From assembly GCA_035354435.1 (NCBI GenBank), contig DAOQAY010000021.1, positions 1 through 28,602 on the forward strand: 28,602 bases of DNA. Direction: 5' to 3'. The notes beneath the pieces were generated by a model that was given only the letters and a program-made list of their open reading frames with translations, was not told the origin of the DNA and ran no database searches. Shown here piece after piece: positions 7,099 through 14,706 of this stretch (positions are counted from its first letter, which is position 1; the number at the start of each line of letters is the position of its first letter). The position numbers were made by a program, and so were the translations under genes. The DNA comes from JAKLDO01 sp035354435 (GTDB lineage Bacteria > UBP6 > UBA1177).

Positions 7099-9447
7099 TT
7101 ATTCCAACCCGCCATCAGTTATTGTCCAGTTGAAATCATTTATTATCTTAGCTCTCGCCGCTTCAGCAGCAGAACTGTATTTTGAATTTCCGCCATCGAA
7201 TTCGACATCGTTCTGTAAAACAAGTTCGCTCCAATTATTAAGAATTGCATCATAGTTTTCTGTAGACAAAGTTACATCTGAGAACATACCCTGCATGTTT
7301 TTAGCGTTAGAAACATCCCATTTTGAAAGATTCTGATCAAAACCTACGGCATTGGAAAACATGCTGCAAAAATAACTAACATTAGAAACATCCCATGAGG
7401 ACAAATCCTGATTAAATGAATTCGCATGAAAAAACATAAAGAACATCTGAGACACTTTTGACACATCCCAGCCTGAGATATCCTGATTGAATGAATCAGC
7501 ACTCGTAAACATATAGCTCATTTCTTTAACATTGGAAACATTCCATCCGGAAATATCACGATTAAAAGATGATGCTCCTTGAAACACAGCAAACATATTT
7601 GTTACATTTGAAACATCCCAGCCCGAAAGATCTCCATTAAATGAAATTGCATCCCGGAATACTGAATTCATATCTTTTATATTGCTAACATCCCAGCTAG
7701 ACAGACTCTGATTAAACGAATCAGCACCTTCAAACATACTGACTATGTTAGTTACATTAGAAACATTCCATCCTGATATGTTTTGATTAAACAGAACCGC
7801 ACTTGTAAACATCGAACCCATGTCTGTAACATTTGAAACATTCCAGCTTGATATATTCTGATTAAATGATGCTGCACCGAAAAACATAGATTCCATATTC
7901 AAAACATTAGAAACATTCCAGTTTGATAAATCGGCGTTAAATGATTTAGCAGAAGCAAACGCGGCCCTCATATCTGTAACATTTGACACATCCCATTTAG
8001 AAAGATCCTGATTAAACAGAACCGTTTCGTAGAATATCCCACTCATATTTGTAACCTTTGATACATCCCAGTCTGAAATATCACTATTAAAAATTTCGGC
8101 TCCTTTAAACATGGAACTCATGTCGATAACACTGGAAACATTCCATTTTGATATATCCTGATTAAATGATTTTGCATTATTAAACATTCCTTGCATATTA
8201 GCTACATTTGAAACATTCCAATTGGCAAGATCTTCATTAAAAAATTCTGCATATGAAAACATTTCGCTCATATCCGTGACATTTTCAACATTCCAAGTTG
8301 AAATATCATAATTAAAAGAAGATCCTTTAAACATTCCTGACATATTTTTCACTTTTGACACATCCCAGCTTAACAGATCCCAATTAAACGATGATCCGGC
8401 AAACATACTGCTCATGTTTTCAACATTAGAAACATTCCAGCTGGATATATCCTGATCAAACGGAGTATAAGAAAACATTCCGCTCATGTCTATGACTTTT
8501 GCGACATTCCACTGCGATATATCCTGATTAAATTCAGTACTGTGAAACATCAATGCCATGTTTTTCACATTTGAAACATTCCACTTCGATAAATCCTGAT
8601 CAAACCCATAGTCACCTTCAAACATACTGCTCATGTCAGTCACATTTGATACATTCCATTCTGATATATCTCCTCTAAAACGCAAGGCTCCTTTAAACAT
8701 GGCATTCATATCGGTTATTCCGGACACATCCCAGTTATTAAAAAAAGCCTCGTCCCCGAAAAACATTTCACATTCGAAAAAAGCTCCTTTCAGGCTTTTT
8801 GTTTTACTAAGATCAGGTTTGTCAACAGCTTTGATGTCAAGATTCAAACAATTTCCAAACTGATATTCGGTATCTCCGAACGCAAGTGTGCCCCACTGAA
8901 ATATTTGAGTTATTTTTTCTGAACTGCTTGAAGCACAAACTTCTTCAGTCTTATTGAAATCACAGAACTTCCAACCGGTAATTTTTCCGGATATCTCAAT
9001 AACATAAACACCTGTTCCATTGTATTTATGAGTGGAAGCCGGATCATCCCATTCTGTTATTCTGTCACTTGTTCCATCTCCCCAGAAAACGGTAAAATCA
9101 TATTCTCCGTTTTCAACCAGCGGTAATTTTATTTCATTTAAAACAGAAAATTCCGACTCGCCGGTATTCCACTCTGAAACAAAAGAATTTTGAGAATAAC
9201 ACAACCCGTTCAGACAATTTTCCCCTTCAGGACATTTGTTTTCAGAGTCACAAACAACTGTCATATCGCTATCACTATCATCTGAATCACTTTCATTTTC
9301 GATATCGTTTATAATTTCAGATTCATTTTCATTCATAATATCATAATCACAAAGAAACCCGTCTTCATCAATAAAATCTGCACTATGTTTTTGAGGTGGA
9401 TCACATGAAACAAACACAAAAAGTGCCATTAATAGTACATATTTCAT
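7099..9447 (-). CDS. BspA/DUF285-repeat lipoprotein (782 aa)
   Basis: The start at 9447 shares one base with the stop of the upstream gene (TAATG), so it is coupled. The signal peptide ends in F-V-S-C-D, a lipobox. An acidic tether and a small Cys knot (C-P-E-G-E-N-C-L-N-G-L-C) follow. A PKD-like segment with F-W-G-D-G-T lies near residues 110-160. From about residue 230 there are about 20 tandem repeats of 24-25 residues with the core W-(N/D)-V-S-N-V-x-(D/N)-M-x-x-M-F, alternating with F-N-Q-D-(I/L)-S. This is the BspA/DUF285 repeat (PF03382), a leucine-rich-repeat-like solenoid found in bacterial surface proteins. The C-terminus (AARAKIINDFNWTITDGG) is a conserved cap. The probable role is surface adhesion or binding. 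It is paralogous to the next upstream gene, with about three more repeats. Confidence 0.9.
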   Translation of the reverse strand: MKYVLLMALFVFVSCDPPQKHSADFIDEDGFLCDYDIMNENESEIINDIENESDSDDSDSDMTVVCDSENKCPEGENCLNGLCYSQNSFVSEWNTGESEFSVLNEIKLPLVENGEYDFTVFWGDGTSDRITEWDDPASTHKYNGTGVYVIEISGKITGWKFCDFNKTEEVCASSSSEKITQIFQWGTLAFGDTEYQFGNCLNLDIKAVDKPDLSKTKSLKGAFFECEMFFGDEAFFNNWDVSGITDMNAMFKGALRFRGDISEWNVSNVTDMSSMFEGDYGFDQDLSKWNVSNVKNMALMFHSTEFNQDISQWNVAKVIDMSGMFSYTPFDQDISSWNVSNVENMSSMFAGSSFNWDLLSWDVSKVKNMSGMFKGSSFNYDISTWNVENVTDMSEMFSYAEFFNEDLANWNVSNVANMQGMFNNAKSFNQDISKWNVSSVIDMSSMFKGAEIFNSDISDWDVSKVTNMSGIFYETVLFNQDLSKWDVSNVTDMRAAFASAKSFNADLSNWNVSNVLNMESMFFGAASFNQNISSWNVSNVTDMGSMFTSAVLFNQNISGWNVSNVTNIVSMFEGADSFNQSLSSWDVSNIKDMNSVFRDAISFNGDLSGWDVSNVTNMFAVFQGASSFNRDISGWNVSNVKEMSYMFTSADSFNQDISGWDVSKVSQMFFMFFHANSFNQDLSSWDVSNVSYFCSMFSNAVGFDQNLSKWDVSNAKNMQGMFSDVTLSTENYDAILNNWSELVLQNDVEFDGGNSKYSSAAEAARAKIINDFNWTITDGGLE
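7115..7194 (-). repeat. 80-bp identical 3' block of the BspA pair, copy 1
   Basis: Bases 7115-7194 appear identical to 9463-9542 over 80 positions and encode the conserved C-terminal cap. The repeat cores of the two genes differ much more, so the identity is local and suggests recent gene conversion or exchange. Confidence 0.85.
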
Positions 9448-11582
9448 TATTCTTTGCCGCCGTCAGTTATTGTCCAGTTGAAATCATTTATTATCTTAGC
9501 TCTCGCCGCTTCAGCAGCAGAACTGTATTTTGAATTTCCGCCGTGGAAACTGACATCATCTTGAAGAGTCAACGCGCTCCAGCCGTTAAGGATCGCATCG
9601 TAATTTACTGTGGAGAGGGTGACACCATAGAACATATTATTCATTGCAGCTACATCCGACACATCCCATCTTGAAATATCCTGATTAAAAGATGTTGCAT
9701 TCCTGAACATTCCAGTCATATCTGTAACATCAGAAACATCCCATTTTGAAATATCCTGATTGAAAGATTCCGCAAATGTGAACATGCCGTCCATGCGATT
9801 AACATTTGACACATTCCAGTTGGAAATATCTTGATTAAATGCTTTTGTTAATGCAAACATAGCGCTCATCACCGTTACATGTGATACATTCCAGTTTGAG
9901 ATATCCTGGTTAAACAAATCCGCACCGTAAAACATATATCCCATATCAGATACGCTTGAAACATCCCAAGATGAAATATCCTGATTAAATAAAACAGCTT
10001 TTTGAAACATGCTGTTCATGGTTGTGACATTTGAGACATCCCAGTTTGAAATATCCTGATCAAAAGATCCTGCTAAAAAGAACATGTCGCTCATATCAAT
10101 AACATTGGCAACATTCCAGTTAGACAAGTCCTGATTAAACATTTTGGCATCGCAAAACATGATGCTCATGTTTGTAACTTTTGAAACATCCCATCCTGAT
10201 ATATCGCCGTTAAATGAATCAGCAAAATAAAACATCATACTCATATCCGTGACATTCGAAGTATTCCAGTCCTTCATGTTCTGATTAAAAGATTCTGCTC
10301 CAAAAAACATTCCGCTCATACTTTTAACATTTGAAACATTCCAACTTGAAATGTCCTTATTAAATGATCCGGCACCATTAAAAACAAAGTTCATATTCTC
10401 AACTTTTGAGGTGTCCCATTCAGAAATGTTACGGTTAAAATATGATGCACCTTTAAACATGGAATTCATATCTGTTACATTTGAAACATCCCAGCCGGAA
10501 AGATCGCTATTAAACGCAACTGCAGATTCAAACATGTAACTCATATCTGTAACATTTGATACATCCCAGTTTGATATGTCCTGATTGAAAGGTGTACTGC
10601 CAAACATTTTACTCATATTTGTTACTTTAGAAACATCCCATTCTGATATATCCCGATTGAAATCCGATCCCCCGAAAAGTCCTTCCATATTGGTAACATT
10701 CGAAACATTCCAATTTGAAATATCTTTATTAAACGCAGTTCTGGAGAACAAATAACTCATATCTGTAACATTTGATACATCCCAGCTCGAAAGATCCTGG
10801 TTAAACCATTCTATTCCTTGAAACATCCTGCTAAGGTTTGTTATGTTTGAAACATCCCAGTCACTGAACATTGATCCTGTCGGAAAGATCTTTTCGCATT
10901 CGGCAAAAGCACCTTTAAGGCTTTTAGTTTTACTTAGATCAGGAGAATCTGTTGCTGTTATTTCAAGATTAGAGCATCCTCTGAACTGATTTTCTGTATC
11001 ACCGAATGCCAGAGATCCCCATTGAATGATCTCAAATATTTTTTCAGAATCACTTTCATCGCATTCTTCATCATACTCATTGTAATCACAAAACTGCCAC
11101 CCTTCAACAATTCCATCAATTATAACAAGATACTGCTGTCCGGATTTATATTCATATTGATGGATTTTAAAATAGTTCGAATTTGTTGTTTTTTCAATTG
11201 TTCCGTCACCCCAGTCCACCATAAAATCGTAATTGCCGTTTTTAACCAGCGGAAGTTTAATTTTGTTGTCGCTATTATAAATTGTCCAGATAGACATAAA
11301 CAGCTTTGAAGAATAGCACCTGTTGAAATAACATCTGTCAGACTCAGGACAGTCATCGTTTGAATCACATCTAATAATTTCTATTCTGTCATCATCTTCA
11401 TCATTTATAACATCTTCATCAAAAACGACATCATCATTGGCGTCATCACCATCCGCAATGTCGTTTTCAGATATTTCCTCATCTGATCCGGACTGTTCTT
11501 CATCTGCAGCAGGGTTTTCAAATTTTTCAAGACTGCATGAAATGAAAAGGAAGATCGTCATGGTGATAAATAGTTTCTTCAT
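9447..11582 (-). CDS. BspA/DUF285-repeat lipoprotein (711 aa)
   Basis: The start at 11582 has GGAG (complement of 11591-11594) 8 bases upstream. The signal peptide ends in F-I-S-C-S, a lipobox. A Glu/Asp/Ser tether to about residue 65 and a Cys-rich motif (C-P-E-S-D-R-C-Y-F-N-R-C) follow. Next is a PKD-like stretch with V-D-W-G-D-G-T near residue 125. About 17 BspA repeats run from about residue 240, with cores such as WDVSNVTDMSYMF, and the C-terminal cap W-T-I-T-D-G-G closes the protein. It lies between the thrombospondin-repeat gene upstream (83 bases) and its paralogue downstream (1-base overlap), forming a likely three-gene transcription unit. The role is inferred to be surface binding; no partner is evident. 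Confidence 0.9.
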   Translation of the reverse strand: MKKLFITMTIFLFISCSLEKFENPAADEEQSGSDEEISENDIADGDDANDDVVFDEDVINDEDDDRIEIIRCDSNDDCPESDRCYFNRCYSSKLFMSIWTIYNSDNKIKLPLVKNGNYDFMVDWGDGTIEKTTNSNYFKIHQYEYKSGQQYLVIIDGIVEGWQFCDYNEYDEECDESDSEKIFEIIQWGSLAFGDTENQFRGCSNLEITATDSPDLSKTKSLKGAFAECEKIFPTGSMFSDWDVSNITNLSRMFQGIEWFNQDLSSWDVSNVTDMSYLFSRTAFNKDISNWNVSNVTNMEGLFGGSDFNRDISEWDVSKVTNMSKMFGSTPFNQDISNWDVSNVTDMSYMFESAVAFNSDLSGWDVSNVTDMNSMFKGASYFNRNISEWDTSKVENMNFVFNGAGSFNKDISSWNVSNVKSMSGMFFGAESFNQNMKDWNTSNVTDMSMMFYFADSFNGDISGWDVSKVTNMSIMFCDAKMFNQDLSNWNVANVIDMSDMFFLAGSFDQDISNWDVSNVTTMNSMFQKAVLFNQDISSWDVSSVSDMGYMFYGADLFNQDISNWNVSHVTVMSAMFALTKAFNQDISNWNVSNVNRMDGMFTFAESFNQDISKWDVSDVTDMTGMFRNATSFNQDISRWDVSDVAAMNNMFYGVTLSTVNYDAILNGWSALTLQDDVSFHGGNSKYSSAAEAARAKIINDFNWTITDGGKE
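9463..9542 (-). repeat. 80-bp identical 3' block of the BspA pair, copy 2
   Basis: Partner of 7115-7194; no mismatch was found by eye. It lies at the 3' end of the 711-residue BspA gene. Confidence 0.85.
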
Positions 11583-11650
11583 TAATAAATCTCCGGATAA
11601 AGTTCTTTTAAACGGTCAATGTTAATTAAAAAACTTCAGATTTGCAAGGA

Positions 11651-11674
11651 TATTAAAGACCGCTATTAAAGACC
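11651..11674. repeat. Short direct repeat at the 3' end of the TSP1 gene
   Basis: The 11-mer TATTAAAGACC occurs at 11651-11661 and 11664-11674, 13 bases apart. It spans the stop codon of the minus-strand gene at 11666 and the 83-base spacer to the BspA gene. No hairpin or terminator was recognised in this spacer. Confidence 0.6.
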
Positions 11675-12424
11675 TATTACATCACAGCCGCAGCCGCTGT
11701 CATTTGAATCTTCAGGATCATTTTCAGACATGTTTTCATCTTCATTGGCTGAATCATCATCGGAATTGCTGTTATCAGCTGTCTGGGATTCATCAGCTGT
11801 CTGATCTTCGTCACCATTCTGATCATCATTTACAGCGATTTCGTCAATGACAGTCCCGTCATCTGTTGTATCTTCATCAATAAATATTTCATCAATGTCT
11901 ATGATATCTTCATCGGCTTCACCTTCAAACAGGTCTTCATCAACGGGATCCTCATCCGCAACATTTTCGTCAGCCGCATCTTCATCAATAATGTCTTCGT
12001 CAACAATATCTTCATCAATAATGTCCTCATCAGTGCAAACACCGAGATCACAAGGCTGAGTCAAAGCCGGCATCGAAGGAGAATCACAGTACGATTCACT
12101 TACAACTTCCGAAGTTTCAACTTTTGTGCAAGTTACGCTTCTTGACTGGAAACCGGGACCGCACATTTCAGAGCATTCGCCCCACTCTCCCGCCACCCAT
12201 TCATAAGTGCAAGGAGGACTGCACGGCTGACTAGTCGCAGGTTTGGGTTTCGCATCACAGAGAGAATCGGGGGCAACATCGCCGGTAACAGGGTTTTTGC
12301 AATATACTTTTCTCACCTGAACACCGTCACATACGGCAGAACATTCCTTCCATGGACCCGCAACCCAGTCTCCATAAACAGAAACAGTAAGAAACAGCAC
12401 CGATGCAAATACCAGAAACTTCAT
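11666..12424 (-). CDS. Thrombospondin type 1 repeat protein with acidic tail
   Basis: The 252-residue product starts at 12424, with GGAG 6 bases upstream. Residues 1-18 are a signal peptide with probable cleavage at V-Y-G/D-W; no N-terminal lipobox is present. Two thrombospondin type 1 (TSP1) repeats follow: W-V-A-G-P-W-K-E-C-S-A-V-C (about residues 20-72) and W-V-A-G-E-W-G-E-C-S-E-M-C (about 76-134), each with the later C-x-C pattern and Q-P-C. The remaining 115 residues are an Asp/Glu-rich tether of (I/V/A)-(D/E)-E-D units. The protein ends G-C-G-C-D-V-I-G-L. A Gly-Cys-Gly-Cys near the C-terminus resembles the start of a MYXO-CTERM-like sorting signal, but the usual hydrophobic helix and Arg cluster are absent. 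It is divergent from the two-component genes. Confidence 0.82.
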   Translation of the reverse strand: MKFLVFASVLFLTVSVYGDWVAGPWKECSAVCDGVQVRKVYCKNPVTGDVAPDSLCDAKPKPATSQPCSPPCTYEWVAGEWGECSEMCGPGFQSRSVTCTKVETSEVVSESYCDSPSMPALTQPCDLGVCTDEDIIDEDIVDEDIIDEDAADENVADEDPVDEDLFEGEADEDIIDIDEIFIDEDTTDDGTVIDEIAVNDDQNGDEDQTADESQTADNSNSDDDSANEDENMSENDPEDSNDSGCGCDVIGL

Positions 12425-12458
12425 TCATATCTCCATAAAACAGGTTGAAAACGGGTCG

Positions 12459-12486
12459 ATTATTTTTATTTGACCTGAAAAGTCAA
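12459..12486 (-). promoter_or_regulatory. Possible minus-strand promoter of the TSP1-BspA unit
   Basis: Read on the minus strand, TTGACT (complement of 12481-12486) is followed after 16 bases by AATAAT (complement of 12459-12464). The -35 lies in the inner palindrome and the -10 in the outer inverted-repeat arm. The next downstream start is 12424. Confidence 0.4.
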
Positions 12487-12488
12487 AT
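12468..12488. promoter_or_regulatory. Palindromic operator-like site
   Basis: ATTTGAC, a 7-base spacer and GTCAAAT form a perfect 7-7-7 dyad. It sits between the divergent genes and overlaps the proposed minus-strand -35. The form is that of a site for a dimeric transcription factor. Confidence 0.5.
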
Positions 12489-12514
12489 ATTCATCATTTT
12501 TCCATAATTTGCTG

Positions 12515-12520
12515 TATAAT
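12515..12520 (+). promoter_or_regulatory. -10 element for the two-component operon
   Basis: TATAAT lies 20 bases before the kinase start codon. No good -35 is seen 16-18 bases upstream, which would fit activator dependence. GGAGG at 12532-12536, 4 bases before the ATG, is the ribosome-binding site. Confidence 0.45.
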
Positions 12521-12540
12521 CGACCCTGTACGGAGGTTGC

Positions 12541-13916
12541 ATGAAGTCAGAAATTTTTAAAGGTTCAGGTCTTACTAAAAGGTTTTTCCTTATATTTCTC
12601 GGTTATTCGCTGGCAATGACTCTCTTCATCATAACCATAACCGCCGTCATAATTTACACCAAAGCGCCGCCTGATGACAGACACAGGTTTCCTCCGCCGC
12701 AACATGAATTTGATAAAGATCATGGAATAGACCATGATGAATTCCGCCCCGATCACAATGATAAAGACCGGTTCGACAGACCACCCAAAGACAGCAAGTT
12801 CAGAAAACCGCCTTCACCTCCTGATATGATACGGGACCTTGTCACAGCACTTCTCATATTTGCATTATGCGCTGTAATATTGTCGTTCTTTGCGGCAAGG
12901 CTCCTTTCGAAATATTTTCTTCTGCCCGTATCACAGCTTGCGAACGCAACAAAAAAATTCTCAAAGCAGGATTTCAGCTTCAGAATACCTGTAATCCGTA
13001 AAGATGAGATAGGAATGCTCGCAAAAGATTTCAATGAGATGGCGGAAAGACTTGAAAAATATGAATCCATGAGAAAACAGTGGGTTGCGGATATTGCCCA
13101 CGAGCTGAGAACTCCGATATCCATAATGCAGGCCGAAGTTGAAGCGGTGCAGGATTCCGTATGGCCTCTTGAAATGAAGACAATGGACCATCTGCNNNNN
13201 NNNNNNNNNNNNNNNNNNNNNNNNNNNNNNNNNNNNNNNNNNNNNNNNNNNNNNNNNNNNNNNNNNNNNNNNNNNNNNNNNNNNNNNNNNNNNNNGAAGC
13301 GGTGCAGGATTCCGTATGGCCTCTTGAAATGAAGACAATGGACCATCTGCATAGCGAAATTTTATATATTGCCAAAACCGTGAACGATCTTCACTTGTTA
13401 TCAATGGCCGAAAGCAGAGGTCTTACATTGAACCTTGAGAAAATATCTGTGTCTGACATGCTTATAGATGCTTCAATAAGATTCGAAGAGAAAATGAAGT
13501 CGGCAGGACTTCAACTTGAAATGGAACTTGTAAACCGGACGAGATCTTTCATTATTGCCGATCCATATCTTCTGAGAACAGTATTTAATAATTTAATCGA
13601 AAATTCTATCCGGTATACTGACATTCCTGGAAAACTGGAAATATCCTGTTTTATAGAAGAATCTTCAATAGTTACTACATTTGATGATACTCCTCCGGGA
13701 GTTACAGAAGAATACATGGACAGGATTTTTGACAGACTTTTCAGAGTTGATCCTTCAAGAAGCAGAAAACACAATGGAAGCGGACTTGGACTGTCAACCT
13801 GCAGAGCACACATAGAAGCAATGGGAGGAACTATTACGGCATCCGCCTCTCCTATCGGCGGACTCCGGATAACTGTCAAAATGCCAATTTCAATGGAGAA
13901 CAGGAATGAGAAATGA
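12541..13916 (+). CDS. BaeS-like sensor histidine kinase, split only by a scaffold artefact
   Basis: Starts at ATG 12541. There are two membrane segments (about residues 15-40 and 98-118). Between them lies a short external loop very rich in His, Asp, Arg and Pro. A HAMP region follows (L-L-P-V-S-Q-L to D-E-I-G-M-L). The phosphoacceptor box D-I-A-H-E-L-R-T-P places the active His at residue 187. After the gap come the N box (N-N-L-I-E-N-S-I-R-Y), a BaeS-style G1 box D-D-T-P-P-G-V, an F box, and G2 G-S-G-L-G-L-S. The 100 N at 13196-13295 are flanked by 55 identical bases. Removing the N run and one copy leaves 1221 bases, an uninterrupted 406-codon frame. The kinase would phosphorylate the response regulator encoded next, whose start overlaps it by 11 bases; the kinase-first order matches baeS-baeR. 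Confidence 0.9.
13141..13195 (+). repeat. 55-bp contig-end overlap, left copy
   Basis: These 55 bases directly before the N run are repeated exactly at 13296-13350 directly after it. This is an unmerged contig overlap, not a biological duplication. Confidence 0.92.
13196..13295. other. Assembly gap of 100 N (spurious)
   Basis: Exactly 100 N separate two contig ends that share 55 identical bases. Nothing appears to be missing, because collapsing the overlap restores the kinase reading frame. Confidence 0.92.
13296..13350 (+). repeat. 55-bp contig-end overlap, right copy
   Basis: Exact copy of 13141-13195; see the gap entry. Confidence 0.92.
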
Positions 13917-14586
13917 AAAAATACTCATAGTCGAAGATGAATTACAGATAGCAACACTTGTAAAGGACTATCTTCTTGCATCAGGTTTTGTTGCAAAAAT
14001 TGAAAACAACGGAAATAAAGTTACGGATATCGTTAAAACTGAAAAACCGGATCTTATACTTTTAGACATAATGCTTCCCGGAAAAGACGGAATCACAATC
14101 CTGAAAGAAATCAGACAGTTTTCTGATATTCCTGTAATTATTCTGACAGCAAGAATTGATGAAATTGACAGACTTATCGGGCTTGATGCCGGTGCGGATG
14201 ACTATATATGTAAACCGTTCAGTCCCAGAGAGGTTGTTGCAAGAGTAAAATCACTTTTCAGACGGACACAGAAATCTTTTCACGATGTTCAGATAAAGGT
14301 CGGTGATATCATTCTTGACACTTCCCGTCGTTTTTTAATTATCGCTTCAAAAGAAATTTCGATCACACCGACAGAATTCAATATTCTTAAAGTCATGATG
14401 CCTCATCCTGAACGCGTTTTTACAAGGTCCGAACTGCTTGAACTTGCAATGGGGTATGATTATGAAGGTTATGACAGAGCAATCGACAGCCACATGAAAA
14501 ATCTGCGGAAAAAAATTGAAAAAACTGTGCCTGGAAGGATAGTTATAGAATCAATTTACGGAACAGGTTATCGCTTTAATTCCTAG
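13906..14586 (+). CDS. OmpR-family response regulator (BaeR-like)
   Basis: The 226-residue product starts at ATG 13906 inside the 3' end of the kinase gene. The receiver domain (residues 1-118) has acidic residues E10-D11, phosphoacceptor Asp54 in L-L-D-I-M-L-P-G, Thr81 and Lys103 (C-K-P-F), the complete set for phosphorylation. A winged-helix OmpR/PhoB output domain follows (about residues 128-226) with I-T-P-T-E-F-N-I-L, the recognition region D-R-A-I-D-S-H-M-K-N-L-R-K-K and the closing I-Y-G-T-G-Y-R-F. It should act as a dimer binding tandem direct repeats. Candidate targets are the 11-bp-spaced repeats just downstream (14627-14656) and the inverted repeats at 12453-12526. Its stimulus is not known; BaeR relatives often answer envelope stress or metals. 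Confidence 0.93.
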   Translation: MRNEKILIVEDELQIATLVKDYLLASGFVAKIENNGNKVTDIVKTEKPDLILLDIMLPGKDGITILKEIRQFSDIPVIILTARIDEIDRLIGLDAGADDYICKPFSPREVVARVKSLFRRTQKSFHDVQIKVGDIILDTSRRFLIIASKEISITPTEFNILKVMMPHPERVFTRSELLELAMGYDYEGYDRAIDSHMKNLRKKIEKTVPGRIVIESIYGTGYRFNS

Positions 14587-14626
14587 ACATGATTCTAATT
14601 AAATCTTAATTTTACTATGTTTTTTT

Positions 14627-14656
14627 ACACAATTCTCACACAATTTTCACACAATT
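14627..14656 (+). promoter_or_regulatory. Three direct repeats at 11-bp period, probable OmpR-type binding site
   Basis: ACACAATT occurs at 14627-14634, 14638-14645 and 14649-14656, each start 11 bases after the last. OmpR/PhoB-family regulators bind head-to-tail half-sites at this spacing. The site lies between the response regulator gene and the DUF1554 lipoprotein gene (start 14707), so it probably controls the array that begins there. A weaker pair of TAATT at 14596 and 14607 has the same period. Confidence 0.5.
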
Positions 14657-14706
14657 ATATGGTATGCATGAGAGTTGGTTTTTTAACAAATCGGGGGATA
14701 TTTAAA

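Larger units (their letters stand above)
12453..12526. promoter_or_regulatory. Widely spaced perfect inverted repeat in the divergent promoter region
   Basis: GGGTCGATTAT at 12453-12463 and its exact reverse complement ATAATCGACCC at 12516-12526 flank the control region between the TSP1 gene and the histidine kinase gene. The left arm overlaps the proposed minus-strand -10 and the right arm overlaps the plus-strand TATAAT. Such placement would let one regulator act on both directions, perhaps by looping. The regulator is not known; the adjacent OmpR-type protein is a candidate. Confidence 0.55.

Noticed and set aside
11840..12030. Calcium-binding (RTX or EF-hand) repeats in the acidic tail of the TSP1 protein
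   Set aside because: The D-E-D-I-I-D units lack the Gly spacing of RTX and the twelve-residue loop of EF-hands, so a flexible acidic tether is the simpler reading.
13141..13350. Tandem 55-bp duplication in the kinase gene
   Set aside because: The copies sit exactly at the two edges of the 100-N run, and removing one restores the frame, so it is an assembly overlap.
12753..13404. Minus-strand open frames across the N run in the kinase gene
   Set aside because: They are shadows of the kinase extended artificially by the N bases.
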